This document shows positions 54,656-63,860 of a stretch of 64,000 nucleotides of DNA, piece after piece (the first letter of the stretch is position 1; every line of letters begins with the position of its first letter). Source of the stretch: Albidovulum denitrificans (GTDB lineage: Bacteria; Pseudomonadota; Alphaproteobacteria; Rhodobacterales; Rhodobacteraceae). The notes beneath the pieces were generated by a model that had not been told where the DNA came from, did not search any database, and worked only from the letters and a program-made list of their open reading frames with translations. A program made the position numbers and the translations under genes. The stretch covers positions 1 to 64,000 of the forward strand of contig NZ_PVEP01000013.1 of the NCBI RefSeq assembly GCF_002973535.1, given 5' to 3'.

Positions 54656-54901
54656 GACAAACCGCCAGTTCGGGCGGGTTGGCGATGAGCCCCTGCCCGG
54701 AACCAAGGCGCGTCCCGCGCCGCCGGGCATCGCCCGACCGCCCCACCGGGCGGGCGATATTGTGCCGTCACGACCCGAATAGCCGTTGGATGCAGGCCGC
54801 ACCATAAAGCGCTACCGAACATCCCGTTTGACGCCCACCCGCGGTCGGGCAATACCCGGCTTTCCAAGCTTCAGCATGGTCCGCACAGCCGACAGCCCCG
54901 A

Positions 54902-55897
54902 TCAAAGCCCAAGCGCCGCAAGCCTCGTATCAAGCGGCGCCCAGTCATCCAATTCCAGCCGCACCGGCACCGTCAGGACATTGGCGCGCATCGTATCGGG
55001 CAGGCGCACGGCGTCCTTCTCGGTGGTGACAAGCTGCGCCCCAAGGCTGGCGGCTTCGTTTTCGATCCGGTGCAGCAGCGCCGTCGTCAGCGGCTGGTGA
55101 TCGTCCAGCGGGACCGAGCGCAGCACCTCTGCCCCCAACTCGCGGAGCGTGCGAAAGAACTTTTCCGGGTGGCCGATCCCTGCGAAGGCCAGAACGCGCA
55201 GGCCCTGCCAATCCATCCCCGTCGCCAGCGGCGCCAGCGCGCCGGTCAGCCTTGGCACCGTGACGGCCCTGCCCCAGACCTCGCCGAACCGTTCCTGCGC
55301 GGCGGCGTCACCGATGGTCAGGCAGAAATCGGCGCGGGACAGGCCCGTCGCAACCGGCTCTCGCAGTGGACCGGCGGGCAGGCAGAGGCCGTTGCCAAAA
55401 CCCTTCTCGGCATCGGCGACGACGATCGACAGGTCCTTGGCCAGTGCCGGGTTTTGAAACCCGTCATCCATCAGGATCACCCGCGCGCCTGCGGCAACGG
55501 CCGCCCGCGCCCCGGCGGCGCGGTCGCGCGCGATCCATGTCGGCGTGAACCCGGCGAGCAATAGCGGTTCATCCCCGCAATCGGCGGCGCTGTGCTTGCG
55601 TTCATCGACCCGTACCGGCCCTTCCAGCGCCCCGCCATGGCCCCGGCTGACGATATGGGCGGTGACGCCCCGCGCGGCCAACCGCTGCGCCAGGGCAATG
55701 ACGGTCGGCGTCTTGCCGGTCCCGCCCGCGTTCAGGTTGCCGACGCAGATCACCGGCACGCCGGGATGGAACGGCATACCCGCCGCCAGACGGCGCGCGG
55801 TTCCGGCGGCATAAAGACGGCCAAGCGGCGCCAGCAGCCTTGCGGCAAGGCCGGGATGGTCGGGCGGGTTGTCCCAGAACTTTGGCGGTCGCATCAC
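54902..55897 (-). CDS. lpxK: Tetraacyldisaccharide 4'-kinase
   Basis: Inner-membrane-associated kinase that adds the 4'-phosphate of lipid A. 331 aa. N-terminal FWDNP, and P-loop [20 protein letters not shown] at about 53-72. Other family signs: [68 protein letters not shown] and [14 protein letters not shown] overlaps the upstream KdtA-like stop (ATGA). Part of the pmbA-phosphatase-DUF4170-KdtA-like-lpxK run. Confidence 0.95.
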   Translation of the reverse strand: MMRPPKFWDNPPDHPGLAARLLAPLGRLYAAGTARRLAAGMPFHPGVPVICVGNLNAGGTGKTPTVIALAQRLAARGVTAHIVSRGHGGALEGPVRVDERKHSAADCGDEPLLLAGFTPTWIARDRAAGARAAVAAGARVILMDDGFQNPALAKDLSIVVADAEKGFGNGLCLPAGPLREPVATGLSRADFCLTIGDAAAQERFGEVWGRAVTVPRLTGALAPLATGMDWQGLRVLAFAGIGHPEKFFRTLRELGAEVLRSVPLDDHQPLTTALLHRIENEAASLGAQLVTTEKDAVRLPDTMRANVLTVPVRLELDDWAPLDTRLAALGL

Positions 55898-57123
55898 GCC
55901 CCTGCATCGGTGATCGACGGCGCCCGGTCAAGACAGGACAGGATGATGCGCGCGATCCGTTCCGTCACCTCTGCCCCGCCAGAGGACGCGACCCAGGCGT
56001 TATGCGCCAGAAGGGCGGCCTTGTCCGGGGCGATCAGGTCCGCCACCGCCCCGCTCAGCCCCGCGCCGTCGGCGACACGCCGCGCCGCCCCGGCCTCGGC
56101 CAGACGGGTATAGGCGTCGGGATAGGGGCCGGGTTCGGGACCGTGCAGGATGGCCGAGCCTAGGGCCGCGGGTTCATAGGGGTTGCGTCCGCCGCCTCCG
56201 GGCAGAAGCGTTCCGCCCATGAAAGACACCGGGGCGAGGCGATACCAAAGGCCCATGTCGGCCTCACCATCGGTCACCAGAACCTGCACCTCGTCATCGG
56301 GCGCCTCATCCTCGGCCCAGCGCGCGACGCCCCAGCCTTCGGCCTGACAGCGCGCGGCCAGCACCCCGGCGCGCTGCGCGTCGGCGGGCGACAGGATCAG
56401 CAGCATCCGGTGCGCCAGTCGCAGCGCATGGGCATGGGCGGCCAGCACCGCCGTCTCTTCCGCCTCGGGGCAGGCGGCGACCAGCCAGACCGGCCGCGCC
56501 CGCAATATCTCGGCCAATTCAGCGCGCTCCCCCTCATTGCAGGTCAAGGGGTCGCTGCTTTCCTCGATCCGCCCGGCCACCTCGACCTGCGCGCCCGCGC
56601 CAATGATCTTGTGCAACCGCCGCGCGCTGTCGCCGTCCTGCGCCAGAATACGGGTGAACCGCGAGAGGAGAGAGGCAACCATGCCGCGACGAAAGAAGCC
56701 CGACCAGTCGCTTTGCGCCGGCACGCGGGCATCGGCGAGGATCGCGGGAATGTCCCGGTCATGCAGGGCGACGATGGTCACCGGCGGAAGCGTGGACCCG
56801 GTCAGAAGGAAAAGATCGGGCTGCCAATGGTCAAGGAAGCCCTGCACATCCGCCTTCTGATCGGCGGGGGGCGCATCGGTCAGCACCGTTTCGGGGAAGG
56901 CGTCGGGGTCCAGCGGACCCTCCGACGTCACCAGGATCGACAGGTCGGGACGATCGCGCGCGATGCGGTCAAGAAGCTGGCCCAGGCTGCGGGCCGAAGC
57001 ACCGCCCCCCGCATGCGCCCAGACCAGCGACCCACCGGGCCGCGACGGGCGCAGGGCCGCCGGGGCGCCGTCACCGCGCCCGGCAGTCCGCAGGTAAAGC
57101 GAAAGGGCAAGGGACCGCTTCAT
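55894..57123 (-). CDS. KdtA-like (Kdo transferase family) protein lacking the catalytic Glu
   Basis: 409-aa GT-B fold protein of the 3-deoxy-D-manno-octulosonate transferase family, placed next to lpxK. The C-terminal donor-binding domain is well kept ([48 protein letters not shown]). The N-terminus lacks the membrane helix and the usual basic region. At the position of the conserved Glu after the W-x-H stretch (VSVGE-type in KdtA) it reads [10 protein letters not shown], with Ser43 in place of Glu. It is therefore either a divergent paralogue or a family variant; activity is uncertain. Confidence 0.8.
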   Translation of the reverse strand: MKRSLALSLYLRTAGRGDGAPAALRPSRPGGSLVWAHAGGGASARSLGQLLDRIARDRPDLSILVTSEGPLDPDAFPETVLTDAPPADQKADVQGFLDHWQPDLFLLTGSTLPPVTIVALHDRDIPAILADARVPAQSDWSGFFRRGMVASLLSRFTRILAQDGDSARRLHKIIGAGAQVEVAGRIEESSDPLTCNEGERAELAEILRARPVWLVAACPEAEETAVLAAHAHALRLAHRMLLILSPADAQRAGVLAARCQAEGWGVARWAEDEAPDDEVQVLVTDGEADMGLWYRLAPVSFMGGTLLPGGGGRNPYEPAALGSAILHGPEPGPYPDAYTRLAEAGAARRVADGAGLSGAVADLIAPDKAALLAHNAWVASSGGAEVTERIARIILSCLDRAPSITDAGA

Positions 57124-57135
57124 TCCCGCAGGGGA

Positions 57136-57381
57136 TCACCCGCCAAGTTCTTCGGTCGGCCCGCTTTCCGCCTTCTCATCCCGCAGGCGGTGGATATGGG
57201 CGATGAAATAGCGGGTATGGGCGTCATCGACGGTGCGCTGCGCCTCGGCCTTCCAGGCGTTATAGGCGCTGGCATAGTCGGGAAAGACACCGACGACGTG
57301 GATCTTGGACGGGTCCTTGAAAACCGTCTTGGTCGGCGTGACAAGCTCGCCTCCGAAGACAAGGTGCAGGCGCTGGGTCAT
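57136..57381 (-). CDS. DUF4170 small protein
   Basis: 81 aa, with no membrane segment or signal. It opens MTQRLHLVFGGELVTPTKTVFKDPSKIHVVG and continues VFPDYASAYNAWKAEAQRTVDDAHTRYFIAHIHRLRDE. The type is a conserved alphaproteobacterial family regularly found next to Kdo/lipid A genes; its function is unknown. It lies 12 nt before the KdtA-like gene. Confidence 0.85.
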   Translation of the reverse strand: MTQRLHLVFGGELVTPTKTVFKDPSKIHVVGVFPDYASAYNAWKAEAQRTVDDAHTRYFIAHIHRLRDEKAESGPTEELGG

Positions 57382-57480
57382 CGTTCCCTCCGGGCTTAGC
57401 CTGTTGCGGGCGCCACCCTATGCCAAGGCGTGCCGCGTCTCAAGGCACCGCGCGGGGTGGCGGGGGGTTAAATACGGAAA

Positions 57481-58296
57481 TTACAAGGTTTTTCGAAGCG
57501 TCGGCGGCTGACTTCCCGGCGTGGCAAGGCCGCCTTGCAGCACCTGCCACAGCGCGCCGCCCGCCGCGATCACCCCGTCGGCGCGCGGATCGGGTCGATT
57601 GAAGCGCAGGCCAGCGCCGCTCCGGTCGGTCACGGTGGCCCCCGCCCGACGCGCGATCAGGTCGCCCGCCGCGATGTCCCATTCCCAGCTTGGCCGCAGC
57701 GTCAGCGTCGCGTCGAACCGCCCCTCGGCCACAAGGCAAAGCCGCCAGGCGAAAGAGGCGCGGAACACCCGCCGCACCGGGGGCGGCGTGCGGCCCGCCC
57801 AATGCTCCGGTGCCAGGGTCGACGCCGAAGTCAGGACCGTGGCCCCCCCGGCATGGTCGGGCTGGGCGGCGGCGATGGGCTTGCCGTTCAGCGTGGCCGG
57901 GCCATCCTCGGTCGCGGCGTAAAGCGCGTCACGTTCGGGCAGGTAGACGACGGCAGCGGTCACCCGCCCGCGCTCGGCAACGGCAAGGGCATGGGCGAAA
58001 CTGGTGTCCCCCTCGATAAAGGCGCGGGTGCCGTCGATGGGATCGACGATGAAGCAGCGGTCATGGGCCAGCCGGGCGGGGTCGTCCGGGGTTTCTTCGG
58101 ACAGCCAGCCGTAATCGGGCCGGGCGGCGCGAAGTTCCTCCTTCAGCATCCGGTCCACGGCCAGGTCGGCGGCGGTCACCGGACCGGCCCCGCCCGGCTT
58201 GTCCCAGGTCTCGGGGCTTTGACGCCAGAAGCCATGCGCGATCCGCCCCGCGGCGCGCGCGGCGTCGATCAGAAGGTCGAGATCACGCCCCGGCAA
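57481..58296 (-). CDS. Inositol-monophosphatase-family phosphatase (CysQ-like)
   Basis: 271 aa. Metal motifs: EETPDD, DPIDGTRAFIEG and WEWDIAAGDLIARRAG near the C-terminus. Lithium-sensitive phosphatase fold; closest in style to 3'(2'),5'-bisphosphate nucleotidase (CysQ), but an inositol or sugar phosphate is also possible. It overlaps the upstream pmbA stop by 14 nt. Confidence 0.88.
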   Translation of the reverse strand: MPGRDLDLLIDAARAAGRIAHGFWRQSPETWDKPGGAGPVTAADLAVDRMLKEELRAARPDYGWLSEETPDDPARLAHDRCFIVDPIDGTRAFIEGDTSFAHALAVAERGRVTAAVVYLPERDALYAATEDGPATLNGKPIAAAQPDHAGGATVLTSASTLAPEHWAGRTPPPVRRVFRASFAWRLCLVAEGRFDATLTLRPSWEWDIAAGDLIARRAGATVTDRSGAGLRFNRPDPRADGVIAAGGALWQVLQGGLATPGSQPPTLRKTL

Positions 58297-59632
58297 GCGT
58301 CAGACCTTCGACCAGCAGGCTTGGCACCACATGGGCCAGATAGGGCCGCGCGTCGTTCGCGGGCGTGATCCGCATCAGCATGTCGCGCAGGTTTCCGGCC
58401 ACGGTGCATTCGTTGACGGGATAGGCGATCTCCCCCCCCTCGACCCAGAAGCCGGAGGCGCCACGCGAATAATCCCCCGTCGTCGGGTTGATGGAGGAGC
58501 CGATCATCGAGGTGATAAGAAGCCCGGTCCCCATCTGCCCAAGCAGGTCCTTGCGCGTCAGCACCCCCTGGCTGAGCGAGATGTTGGAATTCGACGGCGA
58601 GGGTGGCGAAGAAATGCCACGCGCCGCCGAGGCGGTGGAGGTCATGCCCAGCTTGCGCGCCGTGCCAAGATCAAGCGTCCAGCCGGTCAGGATGCCGTCC
58701 TCGACAATGGCGCGGGGCGCGGCGGGCAGCCCTTCGGCGTCGAAGGGGCGCGACCCGGAAATGCGCGGGCGGCGCGGGTCGTCGATCACCGAAAGCCCCT
58801 TGGGCAGCACCTGCTCCCCCAGCTTGTCGCGCAGCCACGACGCGCCGCGCGCCACCGAAAGACCGTTTGCCGCTCCCAGAAGATGCCCGATCAGCCCGGC
58901 GGCGATGCGTTCGTCGAAGAGGACCGGGTAGGCGCCGGTCTTCGGCTTGCGCGCGCCCAGCCGTTCCACCGCACGTTGCCCGGCCAGCGCGCCGATGCTT
59001 TCGGCGCCCGGCAGATCGTCCTGGTAGACGCGGGATTCCGCGGCCCAGTCACGCTCCATCCCCAGCCCCTCGCCCGCGACGGCGACGGCCGAGGTGGCGC
59101 GCGAGGTGCGCGTGTAGCCGCCGGAAAATCCGTTGGTCGCGGCAAGGTGGATCATGCGCCGCGAATAGCTGGCCGAGGCCGCCTGACATTGCGCCACGCC
59201 CTTGACGGCCAGCGCCGCCGCCTCGGCCTGACGCGCGTCGGCTTCCAGTGCGGCCGCCTCGGGTTCCGGGGCCGGGTCGGCAAGGTCGTACTCCGCAGGC
59301 TCCCACCCGGTGATGAGGTCGGCGGGATCGGCAAGGCCTATCGTCGCGTCCTCGGGCGCCTCGCGCGCCATGGCGACGGCGCGTTCGGCCATCTCGCCGA
59401 TGGTCCGTTCGGAAATGTCCGAGGCGGAAACGCAGGCCTGCCGCTGCCCGACAAGGACGCGCAGCCCGATCTCGATCCCCTCTGCCCGCTCGGCCTGTTC
59501 AAGCTGTCCGGCACGGACATCGACGCTGATTGCAGCACCGGACACGGCAAGCGCATCGGCGGCATCGGCACCCGCCTTGCGGGCGGAGCGCAACAGCGCC
59601 TCGGTCAACGGGGCAAGGCGGTCATCGGTCAT
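58283..59632 (-). CDS. pmbA: TldD/PmbA-family metalloprotease subunit
   Basis: 449 aa TldE/PmbA-type protein. It lacks the HExxxH site found in TldD, as expected for the E subunit. Conserved: VRAGQLEQAERAEGIEIGLRVLVG, SDISERTIGEMAERAVAMAREAPED, PVLFDERIAAGLIGHLLGAANG, SLSQG-like NSNISLSQGVLTRKDLLGQM, and the C-terminal ASGFWVEGGEIAYPVNECTVAGNL. The partner TldD is not in this window. ATG 59632 is the family start. First gene of the envelope run that ends in lpxK. Confidence 0.88.
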   Translation of the reverse strand: MTDDRLAPLTEALLRSARKAGADAADALAVSGAAISVDVRAGQLEQAERAEGIEIGLRVLVGQRQACVSASDISERTIGEMAERAVAMAREAPEDATIGLADPADLITGWEPAEYDLADPAPEPEAAALEADARQAEAAALAVKGVAQCQAASASYSRRMIHLAATNGFSGGYTRTSRATSAVAVAGEGLGMERDWAAESRVYQDDLPGAESIGALAGQRAVERLGARKPKTGAYPVLFDERIAAGLIGHLLGAANGLSVARGASWLRDKLGEQVLPKGLSVIDDPRRPRISGSRPFDAEGLPAAPRAIVEDGILTGWTLDLGTARKLGMTSTASAARGISSPPSPSNSNISLSQGVLTRKDLLGQMGTGLLITSMIGSSINPTTGDYSRGASGFWVEGGEIAYPVNECTVAGNLRDMLMRITPANDARPYLAHVVPSLLVEGLTLAGA

Positions 59633-59704
59633 GGTCTTTTCCGGTTCGGGATACCGCAAGACAGGTAGTCCGCCTGCCGCCGACGCTCAACCCCCCAATG
59701 GGTT

Positions 59705-61198
59705 TCAGGGGTTCGGAAACCGGTAAAGCACCTGCCCGTTGACGCGGACATCGCCACCCTGATCCGCCTCGATATGCGAGGTCACGCCATCCGCCCCCTT
59801 CGGCACGGTGAAAAGCGCAAGGCCCAGCCGCAGCCCGGTCGCCTGTTCCTGCGACATCAGTTGCATCGCCACCAGCCGGTCAAGAAGCACGTTGGCGCCG
59901 GTGATCTCCACATCCGCCGTCCCGACCGGGCGCGGCTCTGGCCCGTCGTTCAGGAACCGCGCCGTCCCCGAACCGGCCACATCAACGCCGACAGCCGACA
60001 GCTTCAGCGCGTTCAGCGAGGCGGTTTCGACCTCAACCGGCGGTCGGGTGGCGGTTACCTTCCCCCCGCCCAGCGCCCGCCCGATCAGGCGTAGCGTTCC
60101 GGTCAGGTCAAGATGCAGGGACATCGGGTCATGGGGCAGGGTCTGCGACGGGTCGGCCATGGCCCAGAGGCCTTCGGAAAAGGTCACCTTGTCCAGCGTG
60201 GTCCCCAGTTCGAAAGGTGCCGCACGGGGCGCGGGCAGCATCGGTCCCGCAAGGGCGATGCGTACCCCATCAAGGCCGATCTCTGCCGGGACCGGCAGGC
60301 TTGGCACCTGGATCACCGCCCGCGACGGACCCGAGGCCAGCAGGACCCGGCTGCCATCGGGGGCGACGCGGCTTGCGATCTCCCCCTCCGCCAGCCCGGC
60401 CTGCACCGTGGTCGTCTCCTTGCCGCCGAACAGGTCGGCGGTGATATTGCCCGAGGCGAATTGCAGCCGATATTCGGCGCGAAAGCCCGCCTTCAGCATC
60501 GCCTCGACCGTGTCGGGCAGGGACCCGGCGGGGGTCTGGATGCCGGTCGTCAGCGTGACGCCGTTCAGCGTCCCCTTGGCCTTGAAATCCCGCTGCGCGC
60601 CGCCCGGCGTGGCGATGTCGAAGGTGGCGCTGTCGAAGGTGGCGCTGGTATCCTTGATCGTCACGCCCGATGTGGTCACCCGGCTTTGCCCGGCCCCGCC
60701 CGCAAGCCGGATCGTGGCCCGCGCAGGCACGTCCCGCCCGATCAGCTTCGGCGCAGAGAGTGCGGCCGTCATCTCTGGCGCGACGAAATCCAGCGTCAGG
60801 TCGCCCGGCACGCCCGAGGCGGTGACGCGCAACCCCGACTGGACAAGGCGGACCTGCGAGGTCGCGCCCTTCACCTTGCCCCGCAGGCTCCAGAACGCGG
60901 CGTCGATCTGGTCTGCCAGTGTCAGTTCGACCCTTCCGTCGCCAAGGTCGCGAAAGCGCATAAGGGGTATCTCGACCTGCCCGCCCCAGCTTGTCGCCGC
61001 CCAGGACAGCGTCGCGCCGGTGACGACCAGCGCATCGGGCGTCCGGGTCGTGCCTTCGACCTGCGCGTCCATGCCCGACTGCGCGTAACCGTCCCGCATG
61101 GTCTGCCACAGATCCTCGGGCGTCAGATCGGCCCGCGCGGTGCTGGCGGCGAACCCGATGACAAGGCCGGTGACGACGCTTTGAACGATCCGCTTCAT
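59705..61198 (-). CDS. DUF2125 exported protein
   Basis: 497 aa. Signal peptide (KRIVQSVVTGLVIGFAASTARA) then a long beta-rich domain, LTPEDLWQTMRDGYAQSGM ... GGQVEIPLMRFRDLGDGRVELTL, typical of the alphaproteobacterial DUF2125 family. The repeated strand pattern suggests a beta-solenoid or AsmA-like lipid/envelope protein; no enzymatic motif is seen. The start is fixed by the signal peptide. Divergent from the enoyl-CoA hydratase, with about 90 bp between starts. Confidence 0.8.
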   Translation of the reverse strand: MKRIVQSVVTGLVIGFAASTARADLTPEDLWQTMRDGYAQSGMDAQVEGTTRTPDALVVTGATLSWAATSWGGQVEIPLMRFRDLGDGRVELTLADQIDAAFWSLRGKVKGATSQVRLVQSGLRVTASGVPGDLTLDFVAPEMTAALSAPKLIGRDVPARATIRLAGGAGQSRVTTSGVTIKDTSATFDSATFDIATPGGAQRDFKAKGTLNGVTLTTGIQTPAGSLPDTVEAMLKAGFRAEYRLQFASGNITADLFGGKETTTVQAGLAEGEIASRVAPDGSRVLLASGPSRAVIQVPSLPVPAEIGLDGVRIALAGPMLPAPRAAPFELGTTLDKVTFSEGLWAMADPSQTLPHDPMSLHLDLTGTLRLIGRALGGGKVTATRPPVEVETASLNALKLSAVGVDVAGSGTARFLNDGPEPRPVGTADVEITGANVLLDRLVAMQLMSQEQATGLRLGLALFTVPKGADGVTSHIEADQGGDVRVNGQVLYRFPNP

Positions 61199-61288
61199 GG
61201 TCCTCCCTTCCCGGCCCCAAGACCGCTGGAACTTGCGCCGCCGATGCTGATAGACCGGGGGCAACAGCAAAGCCGGGGCGAGGGGCGC

Positions 61289-61906
61289 ATGATCAGGGTG
61301 GCACGAAACGAGGACCTGTGGAAGATCACTCTGGATCGGCCGGAAAAGGCCAATTCCCTGACCGGCGCCATGCTGGCCCAGATCCGCGACACGGTGCGCG
61401 ATGCCTCGGGCCAGGCCAAGGCGCTGATCCTGACCGGCACCGGCAAGGTCTTTTCCGCAGGCGCCGATCTGGATGAGGCGCGCGCGGGCCTTGCGACTTC
61501 TCCGCTTTGGGAGGAGCTTTCGGGCGCGCTGGCCACCGCCCCCTGCCTGACCATCGCGGCGCTGAACGGCACACTTGCGGGCGGGGCCTTCGGCATGGCG
61601 CTGGCCTGCGACCTGCGCATCGCGGTGCCTGAGGCGCGGTTCTTCTATCCGGTCATGCGGCTTGGCTTCCTGCCACAGCCTTCGGACCCGGCGCGAATGG
61701 CCGCGCTGATCGGCCCGGCGCGGGCGAAGATGATCCTGATGGCGGGCCAGAAGATCCCCGCGGATGAGGCGCTGTCCTGGGGGCTGATCGACCGGATCGT
61801 CCCGCAGGCCGACCTTCTGGCGCACTCAGAGGAGATGGCGCAAGACGCGCTGGCCGCCGGGCGCGATCATATCGGGGGCATCAAGGCGCTGATCCCGCGG
61901 GGGTGA
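61289..61906 (+). CDS. Enoyl-CoA hydratase/isomerase family protein
   Basis: 205 aa, shorter than the usual 255-260. Crotonase fold: WKITLDRPEKANSLTGAML, the oxyanion hole region SAGADLDEA, LNGTLAGGAFGMALACDLRIA, and YPVMRLGFLPQPSDPARM. The usual catalytic Glu pair is only partly visible, so the reaction (hydration, isomerisation or hydrolysis) is not predictable. The C-terminal helices are cut short at IKALIPRG. GAGGGG lies three bases before ATG. Confidence 0.82.
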   Translation: MIRVARNEDLWKITLDRPEKANSLTGAMLAQIRDTVRDASGQAKALILTGTGKVFSAGADLDEARAGLATSPLWEELSGALATAPCLTIAALNGTLAGGAFGMALACDLRIAVPEARFFYPVMRLGFLPQPSDPARMAALIGPARAKMILMAGQKIPADEALSWGLIDRIVPQADLLAHSEEMAQDALAAGRDHIGGIKALIPRG

Positions 61907-61941
61907 GCGGTTCCCACGTCGCGGGGGCCTTGCAAGGCGCG

Positions 61942-63147
61942 TTACGGCAGGTCGATGTCCACCCAGACCATCCGATGACGTGAGGCGGCCGTGGCCTCTG
62001 CCGCGCCGTCTTGCCCTTCGGCGGGCCAGAAAACCCCGGCGCCGGTCAGGGTAAGGTCGGCCGAGGGCAGGACGTAGTCGACGCGCCGGTTCCCCGGCCC
62101 GTCCTCGGGCCAGTCGGCGGTGTCAAGCGCCGGGTCGCCCTGCTGTGCGGCATTCACGCCGCCTTGTCGCGCCGATGCCTCCGGTCCGCCCGCGCTTTTC
62201 GGCGCCGGGTCCCGCAGTCGGCCATCTGCCAGAAGGGCAGACAGCGCTGCGGCGCGGCCGTCGCCATCCGTGGGGTCAAGATTGGCGTCCCCGGCGATGA
62301 CGAAGGGCGCTTTGGGCGCGGCGAAGGGCAGATCGCCATCCAGAAGCCGGGTCCAGAAGGCTGTTTCGTCGTGATTGCGGTGGCCGTTGCGATCCTCCGG
62401 CCCGTCGAAGACCGGCGGCGTGGCGTGAAAGGCAAGGATCGTCAGGCGGCGACCGTCCTCCGGCAATTCGACCGGCACCGCCCAATGCCCGACCGAGGAC
62501 AGGCGCTGCACCTCCACAGCATCAGGCGACAGCCCCGCCCCGTCGATCAGCGCTTGCGGCAGATCGCGCCAGAGGAAGGCGGAGAAGTCCCGCGCCGCAT
62601 CCCCGTCAACCGGCAGGCGCGACAGGATCGCCATGCCGCCCTGCCCCGAGAACATGCCGAAACCCTGCGCGTCGCCGGGGCCGCCCAGCCGCCCGTCGCC
62701 GTCAAGGTCAATGCCACTGGCCATGCCGCTGTTCGGGCGGCGGGCGTAAAGATGGGCGTAGTCCGGCCCCCCGGCTGCCGCCACAAGGGCTGCCAATTCC
62801 GACAGCGCCCGCAGGTCATGGTCATAGTCGATGCCGGTCAGGACGAGGATGTCGGGGTGGGTGCGCGCAATGACCGCCACGACGGCCGCCACCTGCGCAT
62901 CCTTGCCCGCGCGGATGTCGCGCAGAAGAAGCCCCGGCCCCTCGCGGCTCAGGTCGGCGTTCCAGGTCGCGATCCGCAGCGTTTCGGCCGACAGCGGCAG
63001 CGCCAGCAGCGCCGCCGCAAGCGTCAGGCCGGCAGCAGCTCCGCCTCGGCGGCAAGGTTGTTCTGACGCCGCTTCTCGGCGATCATGCCGGCGATACGGC
63101 CCATCGCGATACCGCGCATCAGAAGGCTGGCGGGAAGGAAGGCCCAT
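61942..63147 (-). CDS. Exported endonuclease/exonuclease/phosphatase-fold protein
   Basis: 401 aa if started at ATG 63147. EEP-fold signs: LRIATWNADLS, HPDILVLTGIDYDHD, FVIAGDANLDPTDGDG, RRVDYVLPSADL, and SRHRMVWVDI at the end. A hydrophobic AGLTLAAALLALPLSA precedes ETLRIATWN and looks like a signal. The first 36 residues lie inside the upstream membrane-protein gene and are Arg-rich. A CTG overlapping that gene's TGA (CTGA at 63024-63027) is an alternative start. It may be a secreted nuclease or phosphatase; unlike xth it has an export signal. Confidence 0.7.
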   Translation of the reverse strand: MGLPSRQPSDARYRDGPYRRHDRREAASEQPCRRGGAAAGLTLAAALLALPLSAETLRIATWNADLSREGPGLLLRDIRAGKDAQVAAVVAVIARTHPDILVLTGIDYDHDLRALSELAALVAAAGGPDYAHLYARRPNSGMASGIDLDGDGRLGGPGDAQGFGMFSGQGGMAILSRLPVDGDAARDFSAFLWRDLPQALIDGAGLSPDAVEVQRLSSVGHWAVPVELPEDGRRLTILAFHATPPVFDGPEDRNGHRNHDETAFWTRLLDGDLPFAAPKAPFVIAGDANLDPTDGDGRAAALSALLADGRLRDPAPKSAGGPEASARQGGVNAAQQGDPALDTADWPEDGPGNRRVDYVLPSADLTLTGAGVFWPAEGQDGAAEATAASRHRMVWVDIDLP

Positions 63148-63860
63148 GCGGTCATCGTCCAGATCAGGGTTTGCGGGCTTTCCAGCGTCACCGGCTGGAA
63201 AGCGATCGCGGCGACCTTGACGGCGGCCGGGATCAGGAAGGGCAGCAGGAAGCCCAGCGCGATGTTGAAGCGCGCGTCGCGTTCCAGCCGTTCGACCACG
63301 TCCCCGCCGGTCGTCGGATCGAAGGTCGGCAGGTTGATCCAGACATTGAAGCTTCCCATCCGGCTCGGCCAGCCGAGGATCCGCATGGTGATGACGAAGA
63401 CGATGATCGTGGAGAGGGAGATCAGGTAGCTGAGACCTGCGGTACTGCGCACAAGGATCAGGTGACGCAGGCTCATATCCTCGGGCAGCATCAGGACGAC
63501 AAGGCGGACCGGGCTGTAGGGGACGTCGATCACGCCGCCAAGCTTGTTGCCCAGCGCGCCGATGAAATTGGTCAGCGTCGTCGGTTCCGTCTGGCCACGC
63601 ACGATGGTGGAGAGCAGCAGGACCGTCACGAAAAGCGACAGGAACCGGACCCGGTTGAAGGGCGGGGCATCGCGGAATTCGACGAGGCCGGGATAGGTCG
63701 AGGCATATTCGAAGAAGGTCAGGGCGGCCGCGAAGAGGGCGACCAGCGCCACGATCTGCGTGGTATCGGAGGTGACCGAGGGCAACATGAGGGAAGGCGT
63801 CGCGATCAACACCATTACCAACAACGCGCGCACGAATGCGCCTGTGATCTGCGAAATCAC
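63024..63860 (-). CDS. Multi-pass membrane protein of unknown function
   Basis: 278 aa with about six membrane helices, e.g. ALLVMVLIATPSLML, IVALVALFAAALTFFEYAS, FLSLFVTVLLLSTIV, LISLSTIIVFVITMRIL, and two near the C-terminus. A conserved-looking STYPGLVEFRDAPPFNRVRF loop links helices 2 and 3. It seems to belong to a Rhodobacterales-specific family; there are no motifs that give a function. It overlaps or abuts the exported nuclease-like gene downstream. Confidence 0.75.
   Translation of the reverse strand: MISQITGAFVRALLVMVLIATPSLMLPSVTSDTTQIVALVALFAAALTFFEYASTYPGLVEFRDAPPFNRVRFLSLFVTVLLLSTIVRGQTEPTTLTNFIGALGNKLGGVIDVPYSPVRLVVLMLPEDMSLRHLILVRSTAGLSYLISLSTIIVFVITMRILGWPSRMGSFNVWINLPTFDPTTGGDVVERLERDARFNIALGFLLPFLIPAAVKVAAIAFQPVTLESPQTLIWTMTAWAFLPASLLMRGIAMGRIAGMIAEKRRQNNLAAEAELLPA

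Noticed and set aside
54656-54901. Hairpins between the CoA-transferase gene and lpxK (e.g. ATCGCCCG / CGGGCGAT at 54729-54758)
   Set aside because: No T tract and a large loop; could be chance in GC-rich DNA. I see no gene or RNA in this 246-bp gap.
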